Positions 9,461-19,446 are shown, counted from the first letter of the stretch. The stretch is 52,050 bases of DNA from Peptostreptococcaceae bacterium (GCA_030532905.1 JAUNKE010000006.1:1-52050); one strand, 5' to 3'. The notes: generated by a model from the sequence alone, not told the origin. Made by a program: numbers and translations.

Positions 9461-12400
9461 TTATTTTTTGAAATAATCAACGCCCGCTTGGAACAATCGA
9501 GAATCCTCGATATCCGGAATGTTTTTGTATAATCCGTCGATGACGCGCTCGGAATGTCCCATCTTGCCCAAAATTTTTCCGCATGGACTGGTAATGGATT
9601 CAATATCGTATGCCGAGCCGTTCGGATTATCGATATAGCTGAAAGCTATCTGTCCGTTTTGCAGCAATTTTTCATATTCTTCGGCATCGCAGACGAATCT
9701 GCCTTCGCCATGTGAAATCGGCACTTTGTAAATTTCGCCGGCTTCGGCATAGCGTAGCCATGGCGACGAATTGTTGTGCGCAACCGTTGATACGACGCGT
9801 GCAATATGTCGTCCGCAGTTGTTGTAAGTCAAGGTCGGCGACTGCTCCTGCATAACGGAAATTTTTCCCGTCGGCAACAGTCCCGTCTTAATCAGCGCTT
9901 GGAAGCCGTTACAAATTCCGATAATCAGTCCGTCGTTTTGCTCAAGCAGATGCTCAATCGCTCTTTTCATCTTTTCATTGCGCAACAGACCGGCGATGAA
10001 TTTTCCGGAACCGTCCGGCTCATCGCCCAAGCTGAATCCGCCCGGCAATGCCAAAATCTGTGCCTGCTCAATCGCCCCCGCCAATCGCTCCACCGATTGT
10101 GCGATATGATTGATGCTGAGATTGTTGAATACGATGATTTCCGTATCCGCGCCTGCTTTGATAAAGGCTCTTTGCATATCCCATTCGCAATTCGTTCCCG
10201 GAAATACCGGAATCACGACCTTCGGCTTTTCCACGCACTTGGTTGATTTGGCGATTTTTTTCTCTTTCGCTTCGACAATCGGATTTTGGACAATCTTGGT
10301 CTCTTCTTTGGTGAACACTTCGTCAAATACGCTCAGATAATCTTTTTTGATTCGCTCATAATCCAATTTTTCTCCATTGACAATCGCCTCGGAGCCTTCG
10401 CCTTTGCTTTCGCCGATTTTTTGAGCAAAATCGAGATTCGCATCGCTCTCCAGTATAAAGCTACCGACCATCGAGCTGAAGAAGTTAGTTTTTTCCAAAC
10501 GAATGTCAAATGAGATGTCGTTTCCAAAGCTCATTTCCAAGAGCGTCATCAAAATGCCTTTATGATGAATGGATGCGCAGGATTTGATTTCTCCGTTTCG
10601 CATCGCCTGTTTCAAATTCTTGAAATTTCGTTTGAGCGATTCCAAATCCAGCGTGCCGTCGTCTTTTTTGTCGGTTGTCAACAGATAGAGATTGGAATTT
10701 CCTTTAAGCTCATTGGTGATGACATCGGATTTTTTCATCGTCGCCACCGCAAAGGAAATGAGTGTCGGCGGCACATGTAGATTTTTGTAAGTGCCCGACA
10801 TGGAATCTTTTCCGCCGATTGCCGGAATTTTAAGGCTTGAAGTGACTTCGTATGCCCCGAGCATCGACATCAACGGTTTCGCCCAAATTTTTTCATCGTC
10901 GCCGAGTTTTTCAAAATACTCCTGCATCGACAATCTCGCTTGCAAAGGGTCGGCACCGTGCGCCATCAATCGACAGAGCGATTCGACCACCGCATAGTAG
11001 GCGCCGAGATATTGACTTTTTTCCGAAAGATGCGGATTGAAGCCGTAGCTCATCACGCTGACATGTTTGCTATGTCCGAGCAGGCTCGGAATTTCGGCAA
11101 CCATCGCCTGCGCCGGCGTGATTTGATTTTTTCCGCCCAACAAGGCGACGACGCTCGCTCCGCCAATCGACGAATCGAAGTTCTCAATCAGATTTCTTCG
11201 GCTCGCGACCTGAATATCTTTTGCATAGTCATAAATATAATTCAGCGCTTTCTCCTCTTCCTTCGGCAGCGCTGCGCTTGCCGGCACGATTACTTTTTGA
11301 TAGCGTTGTGCACCGGAAGAATCGATAAAGCTGCGCGCCAAATCGACGATGACTTCCTCTTTATATTTCATCACGAGTCGACCGCTGTCGGTGATATCCG
11401 CAACATGAGTCGCCTCTAAATTTTCCTGTTCGCATAATGCGATAAATTTTTCAATATCGCCTCTTTCGATGACGACCGCCATTCGCTCCTGCGATTCGGA
11501 GATGGCGATTTCCATCGGCGAAAGTCCCTGATATTTGAGCGGCACTTTGTCGAGCCAAATTTCTATCGAATCACTGAGCTCGCCGATTGCGACGCTGACT
11601 CCGCCTGCACCGAAGTCATTACATTTCTTGATTAAAACCGAAGCCTCCGGATTTCGGAAAAGGCGCTGAATCTTACGCTCCATCGGCGCATTTCCTTTTT
11701 GAACCTCGGCGGATGATTTTTTGATGGATTGCTCGTCATGCGATTTCGATGAGCCGGTTGCTCCACCGATTCCGTCGCGGCCGGTTCTTCCGCCGATGAG
11801 CAGTACGGCATCGCCCGACTGCGGCGATTTTCGAATCACATTTTTCTCCGGTGCCGCCGCGATTACCGCTCCGACTTCCATTCTTTTCGCAACATAGCCC
11901 TGATGATATACCTCATCGACGAAGCCGGTCGCCAAACCGATTTGATTTCCGTACGAGCTGTATCCTTTCGCCGCTTCGGTCGTAATTTTCCGTTGGCTGA
12001 GCTTTCCTTGAATTCGCTCTGTGCTATTGGCTCTCGGGTCGGCTGATCCGGTGATGCGCATCGCCTGATATACATAGCTTCGTCCGCTGAGCGGGTCGCG
12101 AATCGCTCCGCCCAAACAGGTCGATGCTCCACCGAAAGGCTCGATTTCCGTCGGGTGATTGTGCGTTTCGTTTTTGAACATAACCAGGTACGGCTCGGTT
12201 ATACTCGTTCCGTCGTATTTTTCAATTTCAATGTCGACTCGAATCGAGCAGGCATTGTTCTCCTCCGAAATTTCGAGGTCGGAAAGCTCGCCTCTTTTGC
12301 TCATCGCTCTCGCCACAATGCTCGCCAAATCCATCAATGTGATTGGCTTGGTATGCGCGATGCTCTCTCTTTCTCGGATATATTTTTTAAAGCTCTCTTC

Positions 12401-14395
12401 GATTTGCTGTGTCAGTTTTTCTTGATTGTGCTCAAATTCCACCTCCTCCAAAATCTTGTTGAAGGTCGTATGACGACAATGGTCGGACCAATAGGTGTCG
12501 AGCATTCGAATCTCGGTTTCGCTCGGATTTCTGTTCTCCTCAGCAAAATATTTCTGCACCAAAAGAATATCGTCCATATTCATCGACAGAGACATTTCAT
12601 CGAGCAATCGGCTCAATTTTTCTTTGTCGAACTGAGCAAAACCTTCTATTATATAGTTGAGCTTATTATCCTCAAAGCTGTCATCGATTCGCGACGGAAT
12701 TCCGAGAAGCTGTCCTTCTTCCTGGTCAACCGGATTGATGAGCGATTCCCGTATTCTCGAAAAATCATCCGAACTGATGCGCTCTTGGATGCTATACACA
12801 AAGGCGCAGTTGACCAGCACCTCTTTTTCAAGCACCGATGCAATCGTGTCGATGACGCCTTGCTCGCGCTGGTCGAATTGTCCCTTGTGATATTGCACAA
12901 CGATTGGATGAATCAGATTCTTCTCCAGCGCCAAAGCTTCCTCACCGATATACAATCTGTCAATCGGCGGCTCGCTGAACACCGTGCCCAAAACCTTGGA
13001 AAGTTCTTCGTCGGAAAGTCCCTGCACATCGTATCGAATAAAGGTTCTCAGATTTGGAAGGGAGATTCCCAAATCGCTTTTGATATTGTCGCGCACTTTG
13101 TTTGAATAGATGTCAAAGTCGCGTTTTTTCTCCACATAAATTCTTCGAACGAGCGGCGCGATATCGTATCGATAATACGAATCTTGGAAGTGAATTTTTT
13201 GCAGCGTCGCCATAACTTTGTCGTTCGCTTCTTCATAGCTGTCGCCCACATCGGTGATGCTGAGTACGCGACCGCCCGAAGTGACGATTTTTCCATTCTC
13301 CATCTTGGTTCCCGCGTGAAAAACAAGCGATTTTGCATTCTCCAGTCCGGTGATTTCATATCCCGTCGGATAGCTTTGCGGATAGCCGCCCGATGCCAAA
13401 ACGACGGTCACCGCTTTTTTACTTGAAGTTTTCAGCTCGACTTCGCTCAGACATCCCGCCGATGTCTTTTGCATCAGCGTGAGCAAATCGCTCTCGAGCA
13501 ACTGTAAAACGGATTGTGTTTCGGGGTCTCCGAATCGCGTATTGAATTCGAGCACCTTGATGCCGCTTGAGCCAATCATCAGACCGACGAACAAAATGCC
13601 GCGAAAATCCAAATGCTCGGATTGAATTCCTTTCATAAAGGGCTCGAGCACCTGCATTTTAATTTCTTCGGTATAACGCTCCGCCTGAAAATTAGGCGCA
13701 TAAGTTCCCATCCCGCCGGTGTTGAGCCCGATGTCATGTGGAAATATTTTTTTGTAGTCCTTGGCGGATGGCAAAATTTTGTAGCTTTTATTATCGACAA
13801 AACAGAGCAAGGACATTTCAAACCCGTCGATGAATTCTTCAACGACCAAGTCGTTTTTTCCGAATTGCTCCTGCTCGAACACCGATTGTATGAATTCGTC
13901 CGCCTCCTGCTTGGAGCTTGCGATATAGACGCCTTTTCCCTGACAGAGTCCATCCACTTTGAGCACGGCTTTTCCGTTTTTGTCAATCATTTCGTGAGCA
14001 AGCTTTTGCGCGTCGGATGCATTGCTCGTATTTTTGTAAGTAGCGGTCGGGATGCCGTATTTTATCATAAAATCTTTGGAATATGCCTTGCTGCCTTCCA
14101 GCTTCGCCGCTTTTTTGCTCGGGCCGAAAATCTTCAAATTATTTTGCTCAAACAAATCGACAATGCCTAAGCAAAGCGGGTCTTCCGGTCCGACAATGGT
14201 GTAGTCCACCTGATTTTTTATAGCAAAAGCAAGCAATCCGTCAAGGTCGCTCGCTTTGATTTCAACATTTTCACCGATGCTCATCGTGCCGGCGTTACCC
14301 GGTGCAAAATAAATTTGCTCCACCGCTTTGTTTTTCAAAACGGACATTCCGATGGCATGCTCTCTCGCACCGCTTCCAATAATCAGAACCTTCAT
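9461..14395 (-). CDS. purDL: PurD-PurL fusion: GAR synthetase joined to FGAM synthase
   Basis: This single 1644-residue frame carries two steps of purine synthesis. Residues 1 to about 416 are PurD, a phosphoribosylamine-glycine ligase with an ATP-grasp fold. It shows IGSGAREHAI, APGNAGT, VGPEDPL, LKVDGLCQGKGV and EFNTRFGDPE. At about residue 417 (near base 13147), with no linker, RRIYVEKKRDFD opens a long single-chain PurL (about 1228 residues). That part has FKNETHNHPTEIEPFGG, GGRTGRDGIGG and a C-terminal glutaminase with nucleophile GICNGFQ (about C1495) and SHGEGRF. Both halves keep their expected motifs, so both should be active. The two steps are not consecutive, because PurN acts between them. 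It is the last gene of the operon, 9 bases after purH. A sequencing error that removed a stop codon is unlikely but not excluded. Confidence 0.93.
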   Translation of the reverse strand: MKVLIIGSGAREHAIGMSVLKNKAVEQIYFAPGNAGTMSIGENVEIKASDLDGLLAFAIKNQVDYTIVGPEDPLCLGIVDLFEQNNLKIFGPSKKAAKLEGSKAYSKDFMIKYGIPTATYKNTSNASDAQKLAHEMIDKNGKAVLKVDGLCQGKGVYIASSKQEADEFIQSVFEQEQFGKNDLVVEEFIDGFEMSLLCFVDNKSYKILPSAKDYKKIFPHDIGLNTGGMGTYAPNFQAERYTEEIKMQVLEPFMKGIQSEHLDFRGILFVGLMIGSSGIKVLEFNTRFGDPETQSVLQLLESDLLTLMQKTSAGCLSEVELKTSSKKAVTVVLASGGYPQSYPTGYEITGLENAKSLVFHAGTKMENGKIVTSGGRVLSITDVGDSYEEANDKVMATLQKIHFQDSYYRYDIAPLVRRIYVEKKRDFDIYSNKVRDNIKSDLGISLPNLRTFIRYDVQGLSDEELSKVLGTVFSEPPIDRLYIGEEALALEKNLIHPIVVQYHKGQFDQREQGVIDTIASVLEKEVLVNCAFVYSIQERISSDDFSRIRESLINPVDQEEGQLLGIPSRIDDSFEDNKLNYIIEGFAQFDKEKLSRLLDEMSLSMNMDDILLVQKYFAEENRNPSETEIRMLDTYWSDHCRHTTFNKILEEVEFEHNQEKLTQQIEESFKKYIRERESIAHTKPITLMDLASIVARAMSKRGELSDLEISEENNACSIRVDIEIEKYDGTSITEPYLVMFKNETHNHPTEIEPFGGASTCLGGAIRDPLSGRSYVYQAMRITGSADPRANSTERIQGKLSQRKITTEAAKGYSSYGNQIGLATGFVDEVYHQGYVAKRMEVGAVIAAAPEKNVIRKSPQSGDAVLLIGGRTGRDGIGGATGSSKSHDEQSIKKSSAEVQKGNAPMERKIQRLFRNPEASVLIKKCNDFGAGGVSVAIGELSDSIEIWLDKVPLKYQGLSPMEIAISESQERMAVVIERGDIEKFIALCEQENLEATHVADITDSGRLVMKYKEEVIVDLARSFIDSSGAQRYQKVIVPASAALPKEEEKALNYIYDYAKDIQVASRRNLIENFDSSIGGASVVALLGGKNQITPAQAMVAEIPSLLGHSKHVSVMSYGFNPHLSEKSQYLGAYYAVVESLCRLMAHGADPLQARLSMQEYFEKLGDDEKIWAKPLMSMLGAYEVTSSLKIPAIGGKDSMSGTYKNLHVPPTLISFAVATMKKSDVITNELKGNSNLYLLTTDKKDDGTLDLESLKRNFKNLKQAMRNGEIKSCASIHHKGILMTLLEMSFGNDISFDIRLEKTNFFSSMVGSFILESDANLDFAQKIGESKGEGSEAIVNGEKLDYERIKKDYLSVFDEVFTKEETKIVQNPIVEAKEKKIAKSTKCVEKPKVVIPVFPGTNCEWDMQRAFIKAGADTEIIVFNNLSINHIAQSVERLAGAIEQAQILALPGGFSLGDEPDGSGKFIAGLLRNEKMKRAIEHLLEQNDGLIIGICNGFQALIKTGLLPTGKISVMQEQSPTLTYNNCGRHIARVVSTVAHNNSSPWLRYAEAGEIYKVPISHGEGRFVCDAEEYEKLLQNGQIAFSYIDNPNGSAYDIESITSPCGKILGKMGHSERVIDGLYKNIPDIEDSRLFQAGVDYFKK

Positions 14396-14404
14396 CTTTT
14401 CCTC

Positions 14405-15979
14405 CTAATGTTTGAAATGTCTCACACCCGTAAATACCATGGCGATATCGTGCTTGTTGCATTCATCAATCGAATCCTTGTCACGAATCGCTCCACCCGG
14501 CTGAATGATGGCACTCACGCCATATCTTGCGACGAGCTTGACGCAATCGTCAAATGGGAAGAACGCATCCGATGCGAGCACCGTTCCGGCAAAATCTTCT
14601 TGTTCATAGTTGCTGAGCGCCGTTTCGACCGCCCAAATTCTCGCCGTCTGCCCCGCTCCAATCGCTACTGTGGTTTGATTTCTTGCAAAAACCACCGCAT
14701 TGGATTTCGTATGCTTGACGACCTTCATCGCAAAGAGCAAATCTTTTTTCTGCTGCTCACTCGGCGACTTTTGCGTCACGACCTCAAAACCGTCTTCCGA
14801 ATTAAAATCCGCGCTTTGCATCAACAATTTTCCGCTGATATTTCGGAAGGCTTTGTCCGACGGCTTGACATCAAAATTGATTTTGAGAATGCGAAGATTG
14901 TTTTTTTGCGAAAGAATTTGAAGCGCCTCCGGTGTAAAATCTCTCGCCGCCACGATTTCGACAAAAATCTTTGCAATCGCGCTCGCGGTTTGCTCATCGA
15001 TGACGCCGTTGCTCGCAACGATTCCGCCGAAGATGGACAGAGAATCCGCATGATACGCATTGATGTAGGACTGATAAGCCGAATCGCTCGTCGAGACTGC
15101 GCAAGGACTCGCGTGCTTGATGACCGCCGTCGTAATTCCGTCGGTGTCCAAAAAGTCCGCGCAGATTTCAAGCGCCGTATTCAAATCGTTGAGATTGTTG
15201 TAGCTGAGTTCTTTGCCGCCCAACTGCTCGATTTTGGATAACAGCGATTTTTCCGATGCAATATCATAGACGCTCGCTTTTTGGTGCGGATTTTCTCCAT
15301 AGCGAAGATTTTGCGATTTTTTGATAGGAATCGCCCGATATTCGATGTCGAATTCGTTGAAGTTCACAAAATCGCTGAGCACATCCTTGCGACTCGCCCG
15401 CTCGTTGAAGCGGTTGATGAAGTAGCTTGAAATCATCGCATCATAATATGCGGTGAGAGCAAAAGCTTTCATCGCCATCTTTTCCCGAAAAGCAATATCC
15501 ACCCGATTTTCGCGAATTCGCTCCGCCACTTCCTGATAATCGCTCGGATCGACGACCACAAGCACATCCTTGTAATTTTTCGACGCCGAACGAATCATCG
15601 ACGGGCCCCCGATATCGATATTTTCAACGATGTCCTCATGCGATTTCCCCGAAGTCATCGCTCCTTCAAAATCGTACAGATTGACAATCACGACATCGAT
15701 TGGAAAAATATCCTGCTCCTGCGCTTGCAGAATATGTTTGCTGTCATCTCTTTTGTAAAGTAAGCCGCCGTGCACTTTCGGATGAAGCGTCTTGATTCTT
15801 CCTTCAAACATTTCCGGAAAGCTTGTGAATTCTTCAATATCCATCGCCTTGCGACCGCGCTCGCGAATATGTGCCAGCGTTCCGCCCGTCGATATGATTT
15901 CATATCCCGATTCAATCAGCACATCGACGATATCGACGACATTTTGTTTATTTGTCACACTTACCAATGCTTTTTTCAT
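14405..15979 (-). CDS. purH: Bifunctional AICAR formyltransferase / IMP cyclohydrolase
   Basis: This 524-residue protein catalyses the last two steps to IMP. The N-terminal IMP cyclohydrolase domain (about 1-190) opens with KKALVSVTNKQ, where most homologues have a SVSDK-type motif, and has STGGTLAHIRE and KTLHPKVHGGLLYKRD. The C-terminal formyltransferase domain has LRYGENPHQKASVY, VIKHASPCAVS with the catalytic Lys-His, and the terminal ASDAFFPFDD and IIQPGGAIRD. Its start overlaps the purN stop by four bases, so translation is coupled. Length and motifs are standard. Confidence 0.97.
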   Translation of the reverse strand: MKKALVSVTNKQNVVDIVDVLIESGYEIISTGGTLAHIRERGRKAMDIEEFTSFPEMFEGRIKTLHPKVHGGLLYKRDDSKHILQAQEQDIFPIDVVIVNLYDFEGAMTSGKSHEDIVENIDIGGPSMIRSASKNYKDVLVVVDPSDYQEVAERIRENRVDIAFREKMAMKAFALTAYYDAMISSYFINRFNERASRKDVLSDFVNFNEFDIEYRAIPIKKSQNLRYGENPHQKASVYDIASEKSLLSKIEQLGGKELSYNNLNDLNTALEICADFLDTDGITTAVIKHASPCAVSTSDSAYQSYINAYHADSLSIFGGIVASNGVIDEQTASAIAKIFVEIVAARDFTPEALQILSQKNNLRILKINFDVKPSDKAFRNISGKLLMQSADFNSEDGFEVVTQKSPSEQQKKDLLFAMKVVKHTKSNAVVFARNQTTVAIGAGQTARIWAVETALSNYEQEDFAGTVLASDAFFPFDDCVKLVARYGVSAIIQPGGAIRDKDSIDECNKHDIAMVFTGVRHFKH

Positions 15980-16545
15980 ACTTCCTCCAAAATTTTGACT
16001 GCCCTCGGCAAAATTTGATGTTCAATCGTAAGCACTTTTTCCTGAATCTCTTTCGGCGAGCAACAATCCGAAATATCAATAGGCTCCTGTAAAATGATTT
16101 TTCCACCGTCAACGACTTCATTGACGAAATGGACCGTCGCGCCGCTTATTTTTTCACCCGCAGCAAAGACCGCCTCATGCACATGCATGCCATGCATGCC
16201 TTTTCCGCCGTATTTCGGAAGCAGAGAGGGATGAATGTTGATGATTCGATTGCCGTATTTAGAAAGCAAATCTTTCTGTAAAATTTTAAGATAGCCTGCC
16301 AGCACAATCAGCTCAATTTCGTATTTTTCAAGCTGCTCGATAATCATTTGCTCATCGGTGCAAACCACCGCATCCACGCCGGCGCGCTCGGCACGCTCAA
16401 TCGCAAACGCATCGGGATTGCTCGATACCACCAATTTGATTTTCGAATTGAATCTTTCTTCGCGCTGCGCATCGATGAGCGATTGCAAATTCGTTCCGCC
16501 GCCCGACACGAAAACCGCGATATTAAAACCTAGTCGATTTGACAC
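15976..16545 (-). CDS. purN: Phosphoribosylglycinamide formyltransferase
   Basis: This 189-residue enzyme formylates GAR with 10-formyl-THF, converting the product of the PurD domain into the substrate of the PurL domain. It begins NIAVFVSGGGTNLQ. The catalytic Asn-His-Asp set is seen in IINIHPSLLPKYGGKGMHG and in ATVHFVNEVVDGGKII. The first bases overlap the end of purM by 16 nt and the last overlap purH by 4 nt. The folate-independent alternative PurT is not in the window. Confidence 0.96.
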   Translation of the reverse strand: MSNRLGFNIAVFVSGGGTNLQSLIDAQREERFNSKIKLVVSSNPDAFAIERAERAGVDAVVCTDEQMIIEQLEKYEIELIVLAGYLKILQKDLLSKYGNRIINIHPSLLPKYGGKGMHGMHVHEAVFAAGEKISGATVHFVNEVVDGGKIILQEPIDISDCCSPKEIQEKVLTIEHQILPRAVKILEEV

Positions 16546-17561
16546 CCGAAATCTCCTTCAACCACTTTTCCGATAATTACCGCCTCATCCGATGTTTCGT
16601 CATGAATAAATGCGAGCACATCCTGCGCAATTTCTTCCGAAACGACGAATACCATTCCGATACCCATGTTGAAGCTTCGATACATCTCGTTTTTTTCCAC
16701 GATGTCGAGCTCTTCGATAATCCTGAAAATCTCCGGTTTCTCCCAAGTGGAGCTGTCGATTTTGCAGGAGATATTTTCCGCAAAAATTCTCGGCACATTT
16801 TCAATCAAACCGCCGCCGGTAATATTGGCGATTCCTTTAAGCTCGAATTTCTCCATCGTATGAAGAACGGTGTTCACATATAATTTGGTAGGCTCCAGCA
16901 GCAGCTCGCCGATGGTTTTTTCGGATTTGAATTTTTCATCGGTTTTCAACGCGAGATGCTCAAAGAATATTTTTCTCGCCAGCGAATAGCCGTTGGAGTG
17001 CAAACCGCTCGACAAGAGTCCAATCAGCACATCGCCCGCTTGGATATTGCTTCCGTCAATGATTTTTGCGCGATCGACGATGCCGACGGAAAATCCTCCC
17101 AAATCATAATCTTCCAACGCGTACAAGCCCGGCATTTCGGCAGTTTCTCCCCCGATTAAAGCACAGCCGCTCTCTTTGCAACCGTCAGCAATCGAGCCGA
17201 CGATTTCGCTGATTTTTTCCGCTTTGATTTTTCCCGTAGCGATATAGTCCAAAAAGAACAGCGGTTTTGCTCCGAGACAAATCAAATCGTTGACACACAT
17301 CGCAACCAAGTCGATGCCGATTGAATCATGCTTATCCATCTCCTGTGCAACGAGCAATTTCGTGCCGACACCGTCCGTCGATGCCACCAAAATCGGTTCT
17401 TCCATATACATATACTCTTTGATTGAAAAACCGCCTGCGAAAAGTCCCAAATCCCCGACCACTCCCGGCGTGTAGGTGGACTTTACCTTTTGTTTTATCA
17501 AATCGACCGACTTATTTCCCTCCGAAATATCTACGCCGGCATCCTTGTAAGTAATCTTCAT
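16530..17561 (-). CDS. purM: Phosphoribosylformylglycinamidine cyclo-ligase (AIR synthetase)
   Basis: This 343-residue ATP-dependent enzyme closes the imidazole ring. It begins MKITYKDAGVDI. Family motifs include GVVGDLGLFAGGF, ASTDGVGTKLLVA, DLVAMCVNDLI, and GGETAEMPGLY. ATG 17561 is chosen because GGAGGA lies just upstream. A TTG four codons earlier is part of that ribosome binding site. The gap to purF is 12 bases. PurM and PurL share a fold, and both are encoded in this operon. Confidence 0.97.
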   Translation of the reverse strand: MKITYKDAGVDISEGNKSVDLIKQKVKSTYTPGVVGDLGLFAGGFSIKEYMYMEEPILVASTDGVGTKLLVAQEMDKHDSIGIDLVAMCVNDLICLGAKPLFFLDYIATGKIKAEKISEIVGSIADGCKESGCALIGGETAEMPGLYALEDYDLGGFSVGIVDRAKIIDGSNIQAGDVLIGLLSSGLHSNGYSLARKIFFEHLALKTDEKFKSEKTIGELLLEPTKLYVNTVLHTMEKFELKGIANITGGGLIENVPRIFAENISCKIDSSTWEKPEIFRIIEELDIVEKNEMYRSFNMGIGMVFVVSEEIAQDVLAFIHDETSDEAVIIGKVVEGDFGCQID

Positions 17562-17573
17562 GTTCTCCTCCAA

Positions 17574-18920
17574 CTAAATAATACATGGGTCCACCGGATA
17601 ATCTCCGTTGAAACAAGCCAAACACAATTTATCTTCTCCGATGCGAGCCGCTTGATTCATACCTTCAATCGAAATGAATTCCAGCGAATCGGCTCCAATC
17701 ATCTCCCGAATTTCTTCCTTGGTATATTGCGATGCAATCAAATTTCGACGACTCGCCGTATTGATTCCGAAATAGCATGGATGCGTTACCGGTGGCGATG
17801 TGATGCGCATGTGAACTTCCACCGCGCCGGCATCCCGCAGATTCTTAATCAGATTCTTGGATGTCGTTCCCCGCACAATCGAATCGTCAATCAACGCGAT
17901 GCGTTTGCCTTTCACAACATGGCTGAGCGGATTGAGTTTCAACTTGACCGCCATCTCCCGCTCTTCCTGAGTCGGTTTGATAAAGGTTCTTCCCATATAT
18001 CGATTCTTGACCAAGCCTTCGCCCAGCTTGATTCCCGACTCCTGCGAATAGCCGATTGCCGACGGATAGCCGCTGTCCGGAACCGGAATAATCAAATCCA
18101 CATCGCAAGGCGCTTCTCTCTGCAAAATTTTTCCGCAGCGACGACGGAACATATAGGAGTTGATATCATCGAGCGTCGCATCGTTGCGCGCAAAATATAC
18201 ATGCTCAAAAATACAATGGCTCGTCTTTGCCTTGCGCTCAAATTCAAAACTCTGTATTCCGTCATTACTTACGACGACCACTTCGCCCGGTTTGATATCG
18301 CGCAAAAATTCTCCGCCGAGAATTTCGATTGCGGCATTTTCCGATGCGAAAACCGTGCTGTCCTCAGTTCGTCCCATCACCAAAGGACGAATGCCGTTGG
18401 GATCGCGCACCGCAATCAATTTGTCATTGAGCATCAACACGAGAGAATACGCTCCCTCGACCCGCTTCATCATTTCAAAAATCGCATCGACGATATTCCC
18501 TTTATAATATCTCGTGATAAGATACAAAATTACTTCCGTATCGATATCGGTTTGGAACATCATTCCGTCTTCTTCCAATCGAGCGCGCAAAATCTGATAG
18601 TTGATGAGATTTCCATTGTGTGCAATCGCCATCTTCTCGCCGCGCATTGAGCCCATCAACGGCTGTGTATTGTAATCGAACGAGCCGCCCGCCGTCGAAT
18701 ATCGCACATGACCGATTGCCAGATTCCCGTCGATTTTTTCAAGCTCCTGCTGTTTGAATACATCGATGACAAGTCCCATTCCCATTATTCGATTGATTTC
18801 TTTTCCATCCGAATAAGCAATTCCGCAACTTTCCTGTCCGCGATGCTGAAGACAGTTCAATCCGTAAAACATTTTATTCCGAACATTTTCTGTAGAAAAA
18901 ATCCCTAAAATTCCGCACAT
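17574..18920 (-). CDS. purF: Amidophosphoribosyltransferase, 4Fe-4S type
   Basis: This 448-residue enzyme makes phosphoribosylamine from PRPP and glutamine, the committed step. The sequence begins MCGILGIF, so the nucleophile Cys2 follows the initiator Met directly. There is no propeptide like that of B. subtilis PurF. The glutaminase domain has LQHRGQESCG and GHVRYSTAG. The PRPP loop is ALIDDSIVRGTT. Four cysteines match the Fe-S ligands of the Bacillus enzyme: one in SHCIFEHVYF, one in THPCYFGI, and two in LCLACF near the end. An oxygen-labile cluster fits an anaerobe. Confidence 0.97.
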   Translation of the reverse strand: MCGILGIFSTENVRNKMFYGLNCLQHRGQESCGIAYSDGKEINRIMGMGLVIDVFKQQELEKIDGNLAIGHVRYSTAGGSFDYNTQPLMGSMRGEKMAIAHNGNLINYQILRARLEEDGMMFQTDIDTEVILYLITRYYKGNIVDAIFEMMKRVEGAYSLVLMLNDKLIAVRDPNGIRPLVMGRTEDSTVFASENAAIEILGGEFLRDIKPGEVVVVSNDGIQSFEFERKAKTSHCIFEHVYFARNDATLDDINSYMFRRRCGKILQREAPCDVDLIIPVPDSGYPSAIGYSQESGIKLGEGLVKNRYMGRTFIKPTQEEREMAVKLKLNPLSHVVKGKRIALIDDSIVRGTTSKNLIKNLRDAGAVEVHMRITSPPVTHPCYFGINTASRRNLIASQYTKEEIREMIGADSLEFISIEGMNQAARIGEDKLCLACFNGDYPVDPCII

Positions 18921-18930
18921 AGTATCCTCT

Positions 18931-19416
18931 TTATTTATTTATTTCGTCGAACAAAGCTCTTTCGTCCGCAAGCACTTTGTTTTCCATTTTTATTTTATAA
19001 TCTCGCATTTGCTTGCTTACCGATTCGTTTTTGAGCCCGACGATTTGAAGCGCAAGCAATGCCGCATTTTTTGCACCGTCGATTGCGACCGTCGCCACGG
19101 GAACGCCCGGCGGCATTTGAACAATCGAAAGCAATGCGTCCATTCCTTCCAGCACCGAAGATTTGATTGGAATTCCGATGACCGGTTTGATCGTGCTCGC
19201 CGCAATCACGCCCGGAAGATGCGCCGCTTTGCCCGCCGCCGCGATATACACATCGATCTTGTCATCATTTTGAGAAATGTATTCATCCAACAAATTCCCC
19301 GAGCGATGCGCCGACAATGCACGCACTTCATACTTCATGCCGAATTCATCGAGCACCGTGCAGGCATCTTTTACTTTTGGATAATCCGAAACTGAACCAA
19401 TAATAATCGCTATCAT
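18931..19416 (-). CDS. purE: N5-carboxyaminoimidazole ribonucleotide mutase / AIR carboxylase
   Basis: This 161-residue enzyme carboxylates the AIR ring. The start ATG 19416 has GAGGT upstream and opens MIAIIIGSVSDYPK as expected. The frame runs further upstream to 19500 through the operator and nearly to the promoter, so the longer form is not credible. SAHRSG and AAGKAAHLPG form the active-site loops. PurE is the first gene of the operon. No purK, purC or purB is in the window, so either the enzyme uses CO2 directly (class II) or the partners lie elsewhere. Confidence 0.95.
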   Translation of the reverse strand: MIAIIIGSVSDYPKVKDACTVLDEFGMKYEVRALSAHRSGNLLDEYISQNDDKIDVYIAAAGKAAHLPGVIAASTIKPVIGIPIKSSVLEGMDALLSIVQMPPGVPVATVAIDGAKNAALLALQIVGLKNESVSKQMRDYKIKMENKVLADERALFDEINK

Positions 19417-19446
19417 TTTTACCTCACTTTGATTTTCATTTTTTCG

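Noticed and set aside
17490..18650. Long plus-strand open frame opposite purF (386 codons)
   Set aside because: It is antisense to a well-conserved enzyme, with no ribosome binding site or family similarity. Several other long antisense frames (12155-13105, 23158-24300, 14315-15241) were rejected for the same reason.
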